A stretch of 58,828 nucleotides of DNA from Candidatus Peribacter sp. (lineage in GTDB: Bacteria; Patescibacteriota; Gracilibacteria; Peribacterales; Peribacteraceae): contig JABIBA010000010.1 in assembly GCA_018652955.1 (NCBI GenBank), forward strand, positions 1 to 58,828, read 5' to 3'. The notes beneath the pieces are model-generated. The model saw only the letters and a list, made by a program, of their open reading frames with translations. It was not told where the DNA came from and made no database searches. The position numbers were made by a program, and so were the translations under genes. Shown piece by piece: positions 19,396 through 28,295 of this stretch (position 1 is its first letter; the number at the start of each line of letters is the position of its first letter).

Positions 19396-19611
19396 ATGAC
19401 AGTTCACGCACACAAGAGAGGCAACGAAAGCAATGACGCTCTACAACAGCGTTTCAAGCGTCAGGTCCAGAAAACTGGGCTTCTCAAGCTTTTGCGCGAG
19501 CGTGGTCACCGTAAGAAAAAGCCAACTAAGCGTCTTACACGCCAAAAAGCTCTTAAGCGTGAAGAGTACAGGGATAAAAACCGCAAAAAGCAGTTTTACT
19601 CCAATATGTAG
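19396..19611 (+). CDS. rpsU: Ribosomal protein bS21
   Basis: Encodes 71 residues, highly basic, with the S21 pattern: NDALQQRFKRQVQKTGLL, then the RERGHRKKKPTKRLTRQKA block and a basic C-terminal tail. S21 is a late-binding 30S protein near the anti-Shine-Dalgarno region. The ATG at 19396 gives the expected N-terminus (MTVHAHKRGNES). It is divergent from gyrB and its 3' end faces the SLH-protease gene five bases away. Confidence 0.9.
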   Translation: MTVHAHKRGNESNDALQQRFKRQVQKTGLLKLLRERGHRKKKPTKRLTRQKALKREEYRDKNRKKQFYSNM

Positions 19612-19616
19612 TTTTT

Positions 19617-21251
19617 CTATCTAAGTAGATCCAGTGCCTTAAGGAGAGGTTCGTCTCTTCCATCTATTTCAGAAATTCCAAGGTCTGGATATACACCAAT
19701 TCCATCAATCTTATTACCATCTGGGGTATACCACTCAGCAATAGTAATTTTTAGGCTGCTTTGGTCATTAAATTGCAATACCTGTTGCACAGTCCCCTTT
19801 CCAAATGTCTTAGCTCCTACAATGGTTCCTCTTCCAAGATCTTGCAATGCGCCTGCAACAATCTCTGATGCAGATGCAGATCCTTCGTTTACAAGAACAA
19901 CAAGTTTTACATTGTCATCAATTACTTGCTCTTGAGTTGTTAGAGAAAGGCTTTGATCTTGCCTTGAGCGTACCTCTACGTATGGAGTGCCCTTTGGCAC
20001 AAAGAGGCTTACTACAAGGTTAGCAGCTGAGAGCAGTCCACCTGGGTTGCTCCTCAAATCGAGGACTATTCCCTGAGGGTTCTTCTCCGAAATTATTTCC
20101 ATTTGAGGTCGCAATTCTTGTTGGGTAATACGTCCGAACTGTGTGAGTTGTACAACGGCAATATCTCCCTGCCATGTAATGATTGCTTCTGGCACTCGAA
20201 TAATGTCGCGCATCACATTAAAGTCCAGCTCAATTCCCTGTCTGCGAATAGTCATCTTTATTGTGGAACCTTTAGGTCCACGCACTTTTTCGACTGCATC
20301 CATAAAGGAAAGTCCTGCAAGAGGTACACCATCTACCTTGAGCACTTGGTCACCAGGCTCGAGTCCCGCAGCTTCTGCAGGAGATCCTTTTATTGGAGAC
20401 ACAATAGTGAGAACACCATCGATGTATTCTACTTGAGCTCCTATACCTGTTACTTCTCCGTTAATCTGCGTCTGAAACTGCTTTGCACGTACTGGTCGCA
20501 TAAACGTGGTGTATTTATCACCAAGACTTTTAACAAGTCCTTCTGCAGCACCAAATGCTGCCTCGTCTACATCAATCTTATCGGAGTATAGATATTGCCT
20601 TTCGATCACACTCCAGATCGATTCAAGAATCTGAGTCTTCGGCAAATTCATAAGCCGCTTTTGCGAGCCAAAGTTTACCTTGATGGTTTTTGCGTTTGTC
20701 TTAATAGATGGAGCCGCATTAGAGTTATCTCCTGATACTTTTCTGAGCAAAAGTATCCCTTCGCGACCGGTGAGCTTTCTACGGACACCAAAGAGGTCAT
20801 CGCGAATTGGCTGCATCCAATCTTCCTCAACAGCTACTTGCACTGCTTCCTCTTCTGGTGTTCCGCTACGAACATCCTTAAAGGCTACTGAGTTTGAAGA
20901 GCTCAAATCCGTGAGACTCGTTACTATCCGCAATGCATCTCCACGCGAAACTCCTTGTGCAAGAAGAAGGTCGTATCCAAATGCTTCGAGGGCGTCTTTT
21001 TCGTGTGCAACGCGTACATATTTCTCAAGTCCTCTGGCAACTCTACGATATGGTAGATCTATTGACTCATCTACTTCTGTATTTTCTAAATTCAATACCT
21101 GCACTGCAGCACGTATAAAATCTCCACGTGTTACCACGTCGCCTTCGCCATATCCTCGCAACGCGTCATGAGCAGTTGTCGCTTGCGCAACACCAGTAGT
21201 CGTCAGAAGCACTAAAAGTGCAGATGCAACAATACGAGAAAGACGTTTCAT
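19617..21251 (-). CDS. Exported S41 (C-terminal processing) protease with N-terminal SLH-like region
   Basis: Encodes 544 residues. A signal peptide covers residues 1-24 (LLVLLTTTGVAQA). Residues about 30-180 contain SLH-like units (GDVVTRGDFIRAAVQVL; LTGREGILLLRKV), which would attach the enzyme to cell-wall polymers. The PDZ domain is at about 255-330 (GIGAQVEYIDG, SPAEAAGLEPGDQVLKVDG). The S41 core has the catalytic Ser460 in NEGSASASE and Lys485 in KTFGKGTVQ. CtpA-type enzymes trim or degrade exported proteins. A 12-base palindrome GTTGCTAGCAAC (21294-21305) lies upstream, and TACAAT (minus strand) about 20 bases before the ATG may be its -10. Confidence 0.9.
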   Translation of the reverse strand: MKRLSRIVASALLVLLTTTGVAQATTAHDALRGYGEGDVVTRGDFIRAAVQVLNLENTEVDESIDLPYRRVARGLEKYVRVAHEKDALEAFGYDLLLAQGVSRGDALRIVTSLTDLSSSNSVAFKDVRSGTPEEEAVQVAVEEDWMQPIRDDLFGVRRKLTGREGILLLRKVSGDNSNAAPSIKTNAKTIKVNFGSQKRLMNLPKTQILESIWSVIERQYLYSDKIDVDEAAFGAAEGLVKSLGDKYTTFMRPVRAKQFQTQINGEVTGIGAQVEYIDGVLTIVSPIKGSPAEAAGLEPGDQVLKVDGVPLAGLSFMDAVEKVRGPKGSTIKMTIRRQGIELDFNVMRDIIRVPEAIITWQGDIAVVQLTQFGRITQQELRPQMEIISEKNPQGIVLDLRSNPGGLLSAANLVVSLFVPKGTPYVEVRSRQDQSLSLTTQEQVIDDNVKLVVLVNEGSASASEIVAGALQDLGRGTIVGAKTFGKGTVQQVLQFNDQSSLKITIAEWYTPDGNKIDGIGVYPDLGISEIDGRDEPLLKALDLLR

Positions 21252-21313
21252 GAAGAGAAGAGGTTGAACCTATTGTACAGGACTCAAACCACTGTTGCTA
21301 GCAACCGGAATTA

Positions 21314-21688
21314 CTACCCCGCGATTGCTCGATAGAGCTTCCTCGCTGCTCCACGAATACCATACCCTACTTGATCGCTTGAAGGCTGAACACCTTCGGC
21401 TAAAATCGTAAATGTACCGCTGTCTGTTTTGAGTGTTTCTGATCCGTCTTTATTAGTGGATCTATCTTGGATAGCAGCAAATTTTTGTATCATCCTTCCA
21501 TTAAGGTCATTTCCGAAAAATGATACTAACCTGTTATTAGAGATGAGTGATCCTTCATAAGGCTTTTCTGCTAAGAGGTGTTTACGCGCTTTTCTATCTC
21601 CTGCTTCTAAATTCTCTAAGCCTTCAACAGCCATTGCTTCTGACTGATCATTTTCTAGTACCGTATCAATAGGAAGTATATCTGGCAT
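21314..21688 (-). CDS. Unknown 124-aa protein downstream of the PrsW-like gene
   Basis: No family recognised. The protein starts acidic (MPDILPIDTVLENDQSEAMAVEG), has a basic middle (GDRKARKHLLAEK) and ends with VGYGIRGAARKLYRAIAG. No membrane segment or signal peptide. The ATG is two bases after the stop of the PrsW-like gene, so the two are almost certainly co-translated and may be functionally linked. Base composition resembles the neighbours. Confidence 0.65.
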   Translation of the reverse strand: MPDILPIDTVLENDQSEAMAVEGLENLEAGDRKARKHLLAEKPYEGSLISNNRLVSFFGNDLNGRMIQKFAAIQDRSTNKDGSETLKTDSGTFTILAEGVQPSSDQVGYGIRGAARKLYRAIAG

Positions 21689-21690
21689 GA

Positions 21691-23388
21691 CTATTTTGCG
21701 TACCGGGAGTAAAAGTTTTCTGTCGGAACAAACTCATCTACTTCTACGAGTACACCTCGTTCTTTCATGCACTGCTTCTTATAGAAGAGGATAGATAGTA
21801 TCCAGAATCCACCAACTACATAGAAGAGTGACGGAATAATAAGAAGAGCAATGTAATGCAAAACAGAATCAGGATTACTCCCCATTAGGTCACCCATAGT
21901 ACGAGGGTTTCCTGGTAGGAGATCTGGAAGTGTTACTAGGAAGTTAAACATTCCATGGAGCACTACCGCAGAAACAAGACCGATAAGCATGCTCTCGCGA
22001 CGGAACACGAGCTTTTCTGGAAGTCTAAATGCCTTATGAAGTATCAGAGGGATAGGGTGAATTTTTCCTGCGTTGTGCTCCTCTTCTAGAACTGGACCTG
22101 CAAACAACATCTTTCCGTAGAAGTATGCAAGAACTCCTGTTGAGAGAATGTGCACCATGTTTGTAAGGATCGCACGACCGAGGACATTCCCCATAAACGC
22201 TCCCCACTGAGGAACCTCTGGGTTAATGAGGTATGAACGAACGAATGCCAAGAAGTAACTTGGATTCATAACGTTTTCTGCAAAAGCGAATCCAATAGCA
22301 ACGATAATACCAAGCTGCAATACATCATCGATCGAACTAAAGAATTTTCGACCACTCTTTTTTAGTACCCAGAACTTCGAGAACTCCTCTATAAGACCAA
22401 CTATCAAGAATGAAATTAGCGTTGCAACCAATGTAGACTTCATACCAGAAACACCAACAAGGTTTCCACTGACAAACGCATTGGTACTGCGTGTGAAGTT
22501 TTCTGGTGTGATTTTAAAGAGGAAGAACTGCAACTCTACCTTGTGACGCACCATTGCATCATAAAAGAGAATAGGAGCAGTCGAGAGCATTCCAGCAAAG
22601 AACATCAGTATTACAAGACTCATGCGTTGCTTGTGTTCTTTTAGGAAGAGCATGCACCAGATAACTGCTGGGATAAATGCAACAAATATTGCAAGAAGAT
22701 GAGCAGTTCGCTGTGTAGGAGGCTCACGTAAAATCATGTGCACTCCAAGCCATAAGATGAATGTTCCAAGAACTGTTGCCTTTACCTTTGGACGCCATGG
22801 ACCAAACAGGAATCTCCACGTCATAACAACACAGACAATTCCAAGTGCCATGAAGAATGGATCCTGCTGGACACTTCTATCAAAGAGCATGTAATAGAAT
22901 CCAACGAGGATAAATGTAACGAGCGTTCCTATAGAGACTGCAAACACGTAGTGTTTTGCCTTCGGCCATAGAAATTCTGCAAATACAGCTACGAGACCTA
23001 AGATACCAAAGAAGACCGCTGCATTTGATTGTCCACTGGGTCCGTTAAATGGAGCAATGCCACCCATAGTCTTAAGACTTAAGAGGAATAAACATGCCGT
23101 GCAAATAACGGTTGTGATAATTGTCGAGAATGACGGAAGATACGGAACCGTATTTATAGACTCTTGAGGTTCTGAAGAATGTTTGATGATTCCTGCCAAT
23201 ATCTTTATTAGTACTGCAGAGATAATGACAAATGTTACGGCAAACATTATTGAGCTAGATCCTTTGTCTGAAGCCTGCGCAAAGAGCTTAGTTGGCGCTG
23301 CAGCAGCTGCAGGAATAGGAAATGCACTTGCCATAGCGACAAAGGCGTACTTGAGCCTGATATTTACAATTTGTAGTATTTGTTTCAA
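21691..23388 (-). CDS. PrsW-like intramembrane metalloprotease
   Basis: About twelve membrane helices. The PrsW/CAAX-protease-like motifs are visible in the C-terminal half: EEFSKFW, GFAFAENV, NMVHILSTG and VVLHGMFNFL, providing the Glu and His residues expected to hold zinc. B. subtilis PrsW cuts an anti-sigma factor; the substrate here is unknown. The start is uncertain: a TGGTATAAT box (23398-23406, minus strand) lies inside the longest open frame, so I place the start at TTG 23388, giving 565 residues with a signal-like N-terminus (KYAFVAMASAFPIPAAAAA). ATG 23334 is an alternative. Confidence 0.8.
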   Translation of the reverse strand: MKQILQIVNIRLKYAFVAMASAFPIPAAAAAPTKLFAQASDKGSSSIMFAVTFVIISAVLIKILAGIIKHSSEPQESINTVPYLPSFSTIITTVICTACLFLLSLKTMGGIAPFNGPSGQSNAAVFFGILGLVAVFAEFLWPKAKHYVFAVSIGTLVTFILVGFYYMLFDRSVQQDPFFMALGIVCVVMTWRFLFGPWRPKVKATVLGTFILWLGVHMILREPPTQRTAHLLAIFVAFIPAVIWCMLFLKEHKQRMSLVILMFFAGMLSTAPILFYDAMVRHKVELQFFLFKITPENFTRSTNAFVSGNLVGVSGMKSTLVATLISFLIVGLIEEFSKFWVLKKSGRKFFSSIDDVLQLGIIVAIGFAFAENVMNPSYFLAFVRSYLINPEVPQWGAFMGNVLGRAILTNMVHILSTGVLAYFYGKMLFAGPVLEEEHNAGKIHPIPLILHKAFRLPEKLVFRRESMLIGLVSAVVLHGMFNFLVTLPDLLPGNPRTMGDLMGSNPDSVLHYIALLIIPSLFYVVGGFWILSILFYKKQCMKERGVLVEVDEFVPTENFYSRYAK

Positions 23389-23397
23389 AGCATCATT

Positions 23398-23406
23398 ATT
23401 ATACCA
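23398..23406 (-). promoter_or_regulatory. Extended -10 box of the PrsW-like gene
   Basis: TGGTATAAT on the minus strand, nine bases before the proposed TTG start. No strong -35 seen, which fits an extended -10 promoter. Confidence 0.55.
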
Positions 23407-23497
23407 CATTTTGCAATATTTAGAAAGAGTCACATTTCATGGATCTAAGGGGTTTGAGGTAGGAAACCTCCTCTGATACTGCTACTCTCACCCCCAC

Positions 23498-24907
23498 ATG
23501 CCAGCAACCTCCCTCGACCAAGTCGTCTCTCTCTGCAAACGCAGAGGCTTTATCTTCCCAGGATCTGATATCTATGGAGGTCTCGCTAATACATGGGATT
23601 ACGGCCCACTCGGAGTAGAGCTTAAAAACCGCGTAAAGCAAAACTGGTGGACCACCTTCGTTCATAACCGACCTGATATGGTGGGACTGGATAGCGGAAT
23701 CCTCATGAATCCAAGAGTATGGGAAGCAAGTGGACACGTTGGTTCTTTTGCAGACCCTCTCGTGGATTGCAAAAGCTGTAAAGAGCGTTATAGAGGAGAC
23801 AAGCTCCTTGAAGAAAAGCTTGGAGTAGAAGCAGCAGCTGTACTTACACTCGACCAAGTACAACCAATGCTTGCAGCCGAAAAGATTAACTGTCCTAAGT
23901 GTGGAAATAACGACTGGTCTGAAGCGAAACACTTTAACCTGATGTTTAAGACTCAGCAGGGTGTCGTAGAAGGAGAAGGAGATGATATCTACATGCGACC
24001 AGAAACTGCTCAGGGAATCTTTGTGAACTTTAAGAATGTTCTCACAACTTCTCGAATGCGTCTGCCATTTGGTATCGGACAGATCGGAAAAGCATTCCGA
24101 AACGAGATCACTCCAGGTAACTTTACGTTCCGTACAAGAGAATTTGAGCAGATGGAAATTGAATACTTTGTAGAACCCGATGATAAGCAAGAAGCGTTTG
24201 ATCTCTGGAAAAAAGCAGTCTGGAGTTGGTACGAAGGCCTTGGAGTCGATACCTCTCGTATGCGATTTCGCGACCATGACAAAGATGAGCTCAGCCATTA
24301 CAGTAGCCAAACAGTTGATATCGAATACCAGTTCCCGTGGGGTTGGGGTGAGCTCTTTGGACTTGCTGACCGTGGAGACTACGACCTTTCTCAGCATGAG
24401 AAATTTAGTAGCCAAGAACTTAAATACACAGACCCAGACGATGCTACTCGCAAATTTGTTCCACATGTTATCGAGCCAAGCTTTGGTTGCGACCGTAGCG
24501 TGCTTACGTATTTGATCGAGGCATACACCGAAGAAGAACTCGAGAATGGAGACGTGCGTACGGTAATGAAATTTGATAAGCGCCTCTCCCCTATCGATAT
24601 CGCAATCTTACCCCTCAGCAAAAAAGAGCACCTCGTCGCCAAAGCAAAAGAGATCCATCAGTTGCTCTTGGATCAAACAAATTTAGTAACAGACTTCGAT
24701 GTCACCGGAAGTATCGGTAAGCGCTACCGCAGACAGGATGAAATCGGAACGCCTCTCTGTATTACCGTAGACTTTGGAACCATTGGAGAAGACGCAGAAC
24801 AAGGAGACCCAGACACAGTGACTATTCGTGACCGCGATACCTTAGAACAGAAACGTGTAAAGATTTCTGATCTTCGTGCTGAGATTGCCGAATACTGGAA
24901 GAATTAG
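23498..24907 (+). CDS. glyQS: Glycyl-tRNA synthetase, single-chain α2 type
   Basis: Charges tRNA-Gly. Encodes 469 residues and belongs to the eukaryote/archaea-like homodimeric class found in Firmicutes, Actinobacteria and CPR rather than the α2β2 enzyme. Signatures: LCKRRGFIFPGSDIYGG, WDYGPLGVELK, a zinc-binding pair (CKSC and CPKCGNNDW), RPETAQGIFVNF, FRNEITPGNF and FEQMEIEYF, with motif 3 near EPSFGCDRS. An anticodon-binding domain ends the protein. The ATG at 23498 has no Shine-Dalgarno. Confidence 0.95.
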   Translation: MPATSLDQVVSLCKRRGFIFPGSDIYGGLANTWDYGPLGVELKNRVKQNWWTTFVHNRPDMVGLDSGILMNPRVWEASGHVGSFADPLVDCKSCKERYRGDKLLEEKLGVEAAAVLTLDQVQPMLAAEKINCPKCGNNDWSEAKHFNLMFKTQQGVVEGEGDDIYMRPETAQGIFVNFKNVLTTSRMRLPFGIGQIGKAFRNEITPGNFTFRTREFEQMEIEYFVEPDDKQEAFDLWKKAVWSWYEGLGVDTSRMRFRDHDKDELSHYSSQTVDIEYQFPWGWGELFGLADRGDYDLSQHEKFSSQELKYTDPDDATRKFVPHVIEPSFGCDRSVLTYLIEAYTEEELENGDVRTVMKFDKRLSPIDIAILPLSKKEHLVAKAKEIHQLLLDQTNLVTDFDVTGSIGKRYRRQDEIGTPLCITVDFGTIGEDAEQGDPDTVTIRDRDTLEQKRVKISDLRAEIAEYWKN

Positions 24908-24973
24908 AATATTATCTTCCAAACCGTAGTTGACCTTTTTGTAATATGTGGGAATATGGCTTTAATAAGCGGT

Positions 24974-25020
24974 TGGATGCTTGTCGCATCCATGATCTTT
25001 CACAAGTGAGCATTGCTCAC
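24974..25020 (+). other. Two tandem hairpins before the GC-rich isomerase gene
   Basis: TGGATGC-TTGTC-GCATCCA (24974-24992) and GTGAGC-ATT-GCTCAC (25006-25020) are perfect stems. They lie between a weak promoter-like TTGACC (24930-24935) and the Shine-Dalgarno at 25036. They could control expression or mark the edge of an insertion; no riboswitch class was recognised. Confidence 0.5.
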
Positions 25021-25046
25021 ATCACTCAAGAGATTGGAGAAGTACG

Positions 25047-25925
25047 ATGACGACATTGATTCCTTTTTCCCAACAAGGGACATCCGCCTGGCAATTCCAG
25101 GTGGAGTACGAGGGCTTGCAAAAGCGCAGCCTCCTCGAAGTCATGAAATTGGCTACGGACGCCGGCATGGGGTATTTGGATCTCATCCACCCCGACGAAC
25201 TCGCGGTAGTGATGAGTACCGGCAACCTCAAAGTCGCATCCCTCGTAATGTTGGACTACGACGGCGAAGGACACCCGCCCTTCATGGTGGGTCCGAACAA
25301 CCCTGCCAACCACGATCTCTTTGTCGCCAACACCACGAAGATGATTGACGCGGCAGCCGAATCTGGCATCTGCGATTGCGTCACCGTATTCTTCGGTGAC
25401 GAGCGGGTGAATCCGTTCAGCGAAAAAGTAGGCTCGAAGTTTTCCCTCGAAGGCGGTGTGCGAAACTGCATCGCCGGCTACAAGAAAGTCGTCGGGCATG
25501 CAGAGGAAAAGGGTGTCACCCTCGCGCTTGAACTGCTTTCGAGTATCGAACGTGACCATCCGATGAAAGGTCACCCTGGCTACCAAGGGGACCGACTGGC
25601 TCAGTGCCAAGCGGTCATCAATCAAGTCGGGAGTTCTCGTCTCAAGTTGTTGTTTGACTCCTACCATTTCTCACTCATGGAACCGAGTAAGACCCCTGCA
25701 GAGTGGATTCGCCATCTTGGCAAAGACGCTATCGGCCATTTTCATCTGGCCGGCAAGGACAACCGTAACGAGCCGTACTTGGACGAAGGTATCGACCATA
25801 CTGCCTGCATGCAGGCTCTGGTGGATATCGAATGGGAAGGTCCCGTGATTCACGAGTACCTTCCTTCGGTCCGAGAGAATTTAAAAGAAGCTCTTCGAAT
25901 GTCTGGTCGGCTTTGCGCCGGCTAG
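25047..25925 (+). CDS. Sugar phosphate isomerase/epimerase, hydroxypyruvate isomerase-like TIM barrel
   Basis: Encodes 292 residues of the AP-endonuclease-2-like xylose isomerase superfamily. Expected metal ligands are seen: Glu in TLALELLSS, Asp/His in FDSYHF, His in GHFHLAG and the final Glu in VIHEYLP. The HPGYQGDR segment resembles hydroxypyruvate isomerase (Hyi). The actual substrate cannot be read from the sequence. Unlike its neighbours the gene has a proper Shine-Dalgarno (GGAG, 25036-25039, seven bases before ATG). It is also GC-richer: 35 of 60 bases at 25441-25500 are G or C, against 24 of 60 at 24661-24720 in glyQS. Hairpins flank it on both sides. Recent horizontal acquisition is likely. 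Confidence 0.88.
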   Translation: MTTLIPFSQQGTSAWQFQVEYEGLQKRSLLEVMKLATDAGMGYLDLIHPDELAVVMSTGNLKVASLVMLDYDGEGHPPFMVGPNNPANHDLFVANTTKMIDAAAESGICDCVTVFFGDERVNPFSEKVGSKFSLEGGVRNCIAGYKKVVGHAEEKGVTLALELLSSIERDHPMKGHPGYQGDRLAQCQAVINQVGSSRLKLLFDSYHFSLMEPSKTPAEWIRHLGKDAIGHFHLAGKDNRNEPYLDEGIDHTACMQALVDIEWEGPVIHEYLPSVRENLKEALRMSGRLCAG

Positions 25926-25942
25926 TGATGTAAGCGACCGCT

Positions 25943-26005
25943 GCTTGAAAATCAAGCTTGTTACTACTTCCCGGCTACGCGACGCGTACGTAGCCGGGAT
26001 TTTTT
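25943..26005 (+). terminator. Terminator region of the isomerase-like gene
   Basis: A small hairpin GCTTGA-AAA-TCAAGC (25943-25957) is followed by a strong ten-pair stem CCCGGCTACG/CGTAGCCGGG (25970-25979 with 25989-25998) and a T run (26000-26005). Classic intrinsic terminator on the plus strand. Confidence 0.9.
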
Positions 26006-26417
26006 AAATCTCTATCTTCGCCGTACGCGTCCCCGAAGCTTTTTCTTCTTGGTCGTGTATGAGTTGCTTGAGCTTTGCAAAAGATTGATCATGGAAAATA
26101 TCTGATACGATTTCTCGCAATTGATCCACTTCAGAATAGATCTGACGTGTCTCGAGAATATGTGTCTTGAGCTCTGGTCCGATCTTCAATATTCCTTCGT
26201 CGTCCACAGGAGTCTGCGTCGGAATATTCTGAATTTCGGAGAATGCTCTACCGGCGTCAAAAGCCAGCTGAAGCTGGCGTTTAAACTCCTTTTGTTGCTC
26301 GTGTGGGACACGGTCTGTTATGTAGTATCGAAGGATTGATAGATCTCGTCCTATTCTGCGTAATTTCTTACGCATTTGCCGCATTCTGCTATCTTTAGGT
26401 GGATAGTTAAACGTCAT
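26004..26417 (-). CDS. Unknown 137-aa helical protein
   Basis: Basic N-terminus (MRQMRKKLRRIGRDL) followed by long predicted helices with heptad-like spacing (LKTHILETRQIYSEVDQLREIVSDI), suggesting a coiled coil. No signal peptide, membrane helix or known motif. It ends at the terminator of the convergent isomerase gene. No Shine-Dalgarno and no clear promoter; ATG 26417 is the only good start. Likely a lineage-specific cytoplasmic protein. Confidence 0.6.
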   Translation of the reverse strand: MTFNYPPKDSRMRQMRKKLRRIGRDLSILRYYITDRVPHEQQKEFKRQLQLAFDAGRAFSEIQNIPTQTPVDDEGILKIGPELKTHILETRQIYSEVDQLREIVSDIFHDQSFAKLKQLIHDQEEKASGTRTAKIEI

Positions 26418-26537
26418 ATTGTTGAGGGTGAGGCGGCATGTTAGGTGGGCAAAACACCAAAGTCACTAGCGGTATTTCCCCCATCTATTTCTGGTAGTCA
26501 TCCGCTAAGAAAAATGGACATTTGCAGGGCATTCTCC

Positions 26538-26698
26538 TTGCGCTCTGAGGCTCTAATAGGTATAAATATCCGGCACTTTTGACCGATCGCTGTGGTCCTG
26601 GCCTAAGAATCTCGATTCAAAGGACTCCTCCACAACTAATGCGAGAAGACGTCAAAAGGAAGATAAGGATTCTCATCACCATTTACTAACCTACTATT
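26538..26698 (+). promoter_or_regulatory. rpsB promoter and about 130-base leader
   Basis: TTGCGC (26538-26543), 17 bases, TATAAA (26561-26566). The leader before the rpsB ATG is long for this genome. It includes GAGAA/TTCTC arms and several purine blocks that could fold. In other bacteria S2 represses its own operon through the leader; whether this leader does so is unknown. Confidence 0.6.
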
Positions 26699-27391
26699 AT
26701 GTCTACTGTTACAGAAAAAGATCTTCTAGATTCTGCCTGTCACCTCGGTCACCCACGTCACAAGTGGAACCCGAAGATGGCCTCTTATATCTATGGCGTA
26801 CAAAACAAAGTACACATCTTTGATCTTGTTCAGACAAAAAAAGCTTTGGACGAAGTATGCGAAATTCTTGGCAAGCTTCAGGCCGAAGGAAAAACTGTCC
26901 TGTTTGTTTCTACAAAGCAACAGAGCATTGTGTACATCGAAATGTTCGCTGAAGCTCTTGGTCAGCCCATTGTTACTAAGAAATGGCTCCCAGGACTTCT
27001 TACTAACTGGAACACTATCAAGAAGCGTATTAAGCACTATCTTGATCTCCAGAGTTCATTTAAAACTGGTGAAATTGAAAAGTACACCAAGAAAGAACAG
27101 ACACAACTTCGTAAAGAACTTACAAAGCTCGATACTGCTCTCGGAGGTGTATCTGCTTTGACTGCTATGCCTGACGCAGTGTTTGTCATCGATGCAGTGC
27201 GCGACCGCGTTGCTGTCCTTGAAGCAAACAAGCTTCGCATTCCTGTATATGGAATCTGTGATAGTAACGCAGATCCAGACTTGTTTACCAAGTGTATTCC
27301 TGGAAACGACGATGCGGTAAAGTCTATCGAACTTATTATGAACACTGTTTTAGAAGCAATGGGCGGAAGCGCTCCTGCAAAGAAGAAGTAA
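26699..27391 (+). CDS. rpsB: Ribosomal protein uS2
   Basis: Encodes 230 residues, typical of uS2. Signatures: LLDSACHLGHPRHKWNPKM near the N-terminus, YIYGVQNKVHIFDL, WLPGLLTNW and PVYGICDSNADP in place of the usual AIVDTNCDP-type motif. It binds the 30S head/body junction near S1. It is followed after 26 bases by tsf, the standard rpsB-tsf operon. The intergenic stretch 27392-27417 has no Shine-Dalgarno but contains CCCTAACCCTTAACCCC. Confidence 0.94.
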   Translation: MSTVTEKDLLDSACHLGHPRHKWNPKMASYIYGVQNKVHIFDLVQTKKALDEVCEILGKLQAEGKTVLFVSTKQQSIVYIEMFAEALGQPIVTKKWLPGLLTNWNTIKKRIKHYLDLQSSFKTGEIEKYTKKEQTQLRKELTKLDTALGGVSALTAMPDAVFVIDAVRDRVAVLEANKLRIPVYGICDSNADPDLFTKCIPGNDDAVKSIELIMNTVLEAMGGSAPAKKK

Positions 27392-27417
27392 CCCCTAACC
27401 CTTAACCCCTACTACCC

Positions 27418-28191
27418 ATGACAAATATTGACGCAAAAGCTGTCGGCTCACTAAGAACTCGCACTGGAGTATCTATGATGATGTGCAAAAAGGCACTCGA
27501 AGAAGCTGGTGGTGATGAAGAAAAGGCAATTGAGATCCTTCGTAAGAATGGAGCTTCTGCCGCAGCTAAAAAGGCAGAACGCGACCAAAGTGAAGGCTCT
27601 GTATTCTCAGCAAGCAGCGATGGCAAAGCAGCTATTGTTCGTATCGACTGCGAGACAGACTTCGTAGCTCGTGACGATAACTTCAAAGCTCTAGGACAGG
27701 AGCTTGCTGATACTCTCCTTAGTGGTGGCCTCGAAAAGGCACAAGCCGCTGTTGATGAGAAGATTCCAGCTCTCGTACAGAAGCTTGGAGAAAACATTAC
27801 TCTCGGAAAGATGGAGCTTGCAGAAGCTGCTGTCTCTGGAGTATACGTTCACAGCAACGGAAAGATTGGAGTTGCTATTGGCCTTAGTGGTGGATCTGAA
27901 GATCTTGCAAAAGACATCGCTATGCACGCAGCTGCTATGAACCCTCTTTATGTACTTCCTGAAGAGGTATCTGAGGAAGAACTAAACAAAGAGCGTGAAA
28001 TCTGGAAGGATCAGCTTGCTGCAGAAGGTAAGCCTGCTGAGATCATGGATAAGATTATGGCCGGAAAAGAGAAGAAATTCCGCGAAGAGAACGCTCTAAC
28101 GACTCAAGAGTTTGTTAAGGAGCCAGGAAAGCTTGTTGGAGAGCTTCTTGGAGACGCAAGTATCGTTAAATACGTACGAATCGCCGTCTAA
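27418..28191 (+). CDS. tsf: Elongation factor Ts
   Basis: Nucleotide exchange factor for EF-Tu. Encodes 257 residues. The N-terminal UBA-like domain (VGSLRTRTGVSMMMCKKALEE then EEKAIEILRKNGASAA) is followed by the core with ETDFVARDDNF, the EF-Tu contact motif. The domain ending in AMHAAAMNPLYV and the C-terminal FVKEPGKLVGELLGDAS are present. Co-transcribed with rpsB and closed by a terminator at 28209-28242. Confidence 0.95.
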   Translation: MTNIDAKAVGSLRTRTGVSMMMCKKALEEAGGDEEKAIEILRKNGASAAAKKAERDQSEGSVFSASSDGKAAIVRIDCETDFVARDDNFKALGQELADTLLSGGLEKAQAAVDEKIPALVQKLGENITLGKMELAEAAVSGVYVHSNGKIGVAIGLSGGSEDLAKDIAMHAAAMNPLYVLPEEVSEEELNKEREIWKDQLAAEGKPAEIMDKIMAGKEKKFREENALTTQEFVKEPGKLVGELLGDASIVKYVRIAV

Positions 28192-28208
28192 TACACTGCG
28201 CTTAATAA

Positions 28209-28242
28209 CCCAGAATACAGGTGTTGCAACCTGTTTTTTGGG
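28209..28242 (+). terminator. rpsB-tsf terminator
   Basis: Stem ACAGGT-GTTGCA-ACCTGT (28217-28234) followed by a T run to 28239, with an outer CCCA/TGGG pairing. Confidence 0.85.
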
Positions 28243-28295
28243 TATAGATGATCGATTCTTCTATAATATCCACATCTTTCCTCCATTTTAAGTGA

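Noticed and set aside
23420-24466. 348-codon open frame on the minus strand
   Set aside because: It is antisense to glyQS and has no recognisable domain; its length comes from codon bias of the real gene.
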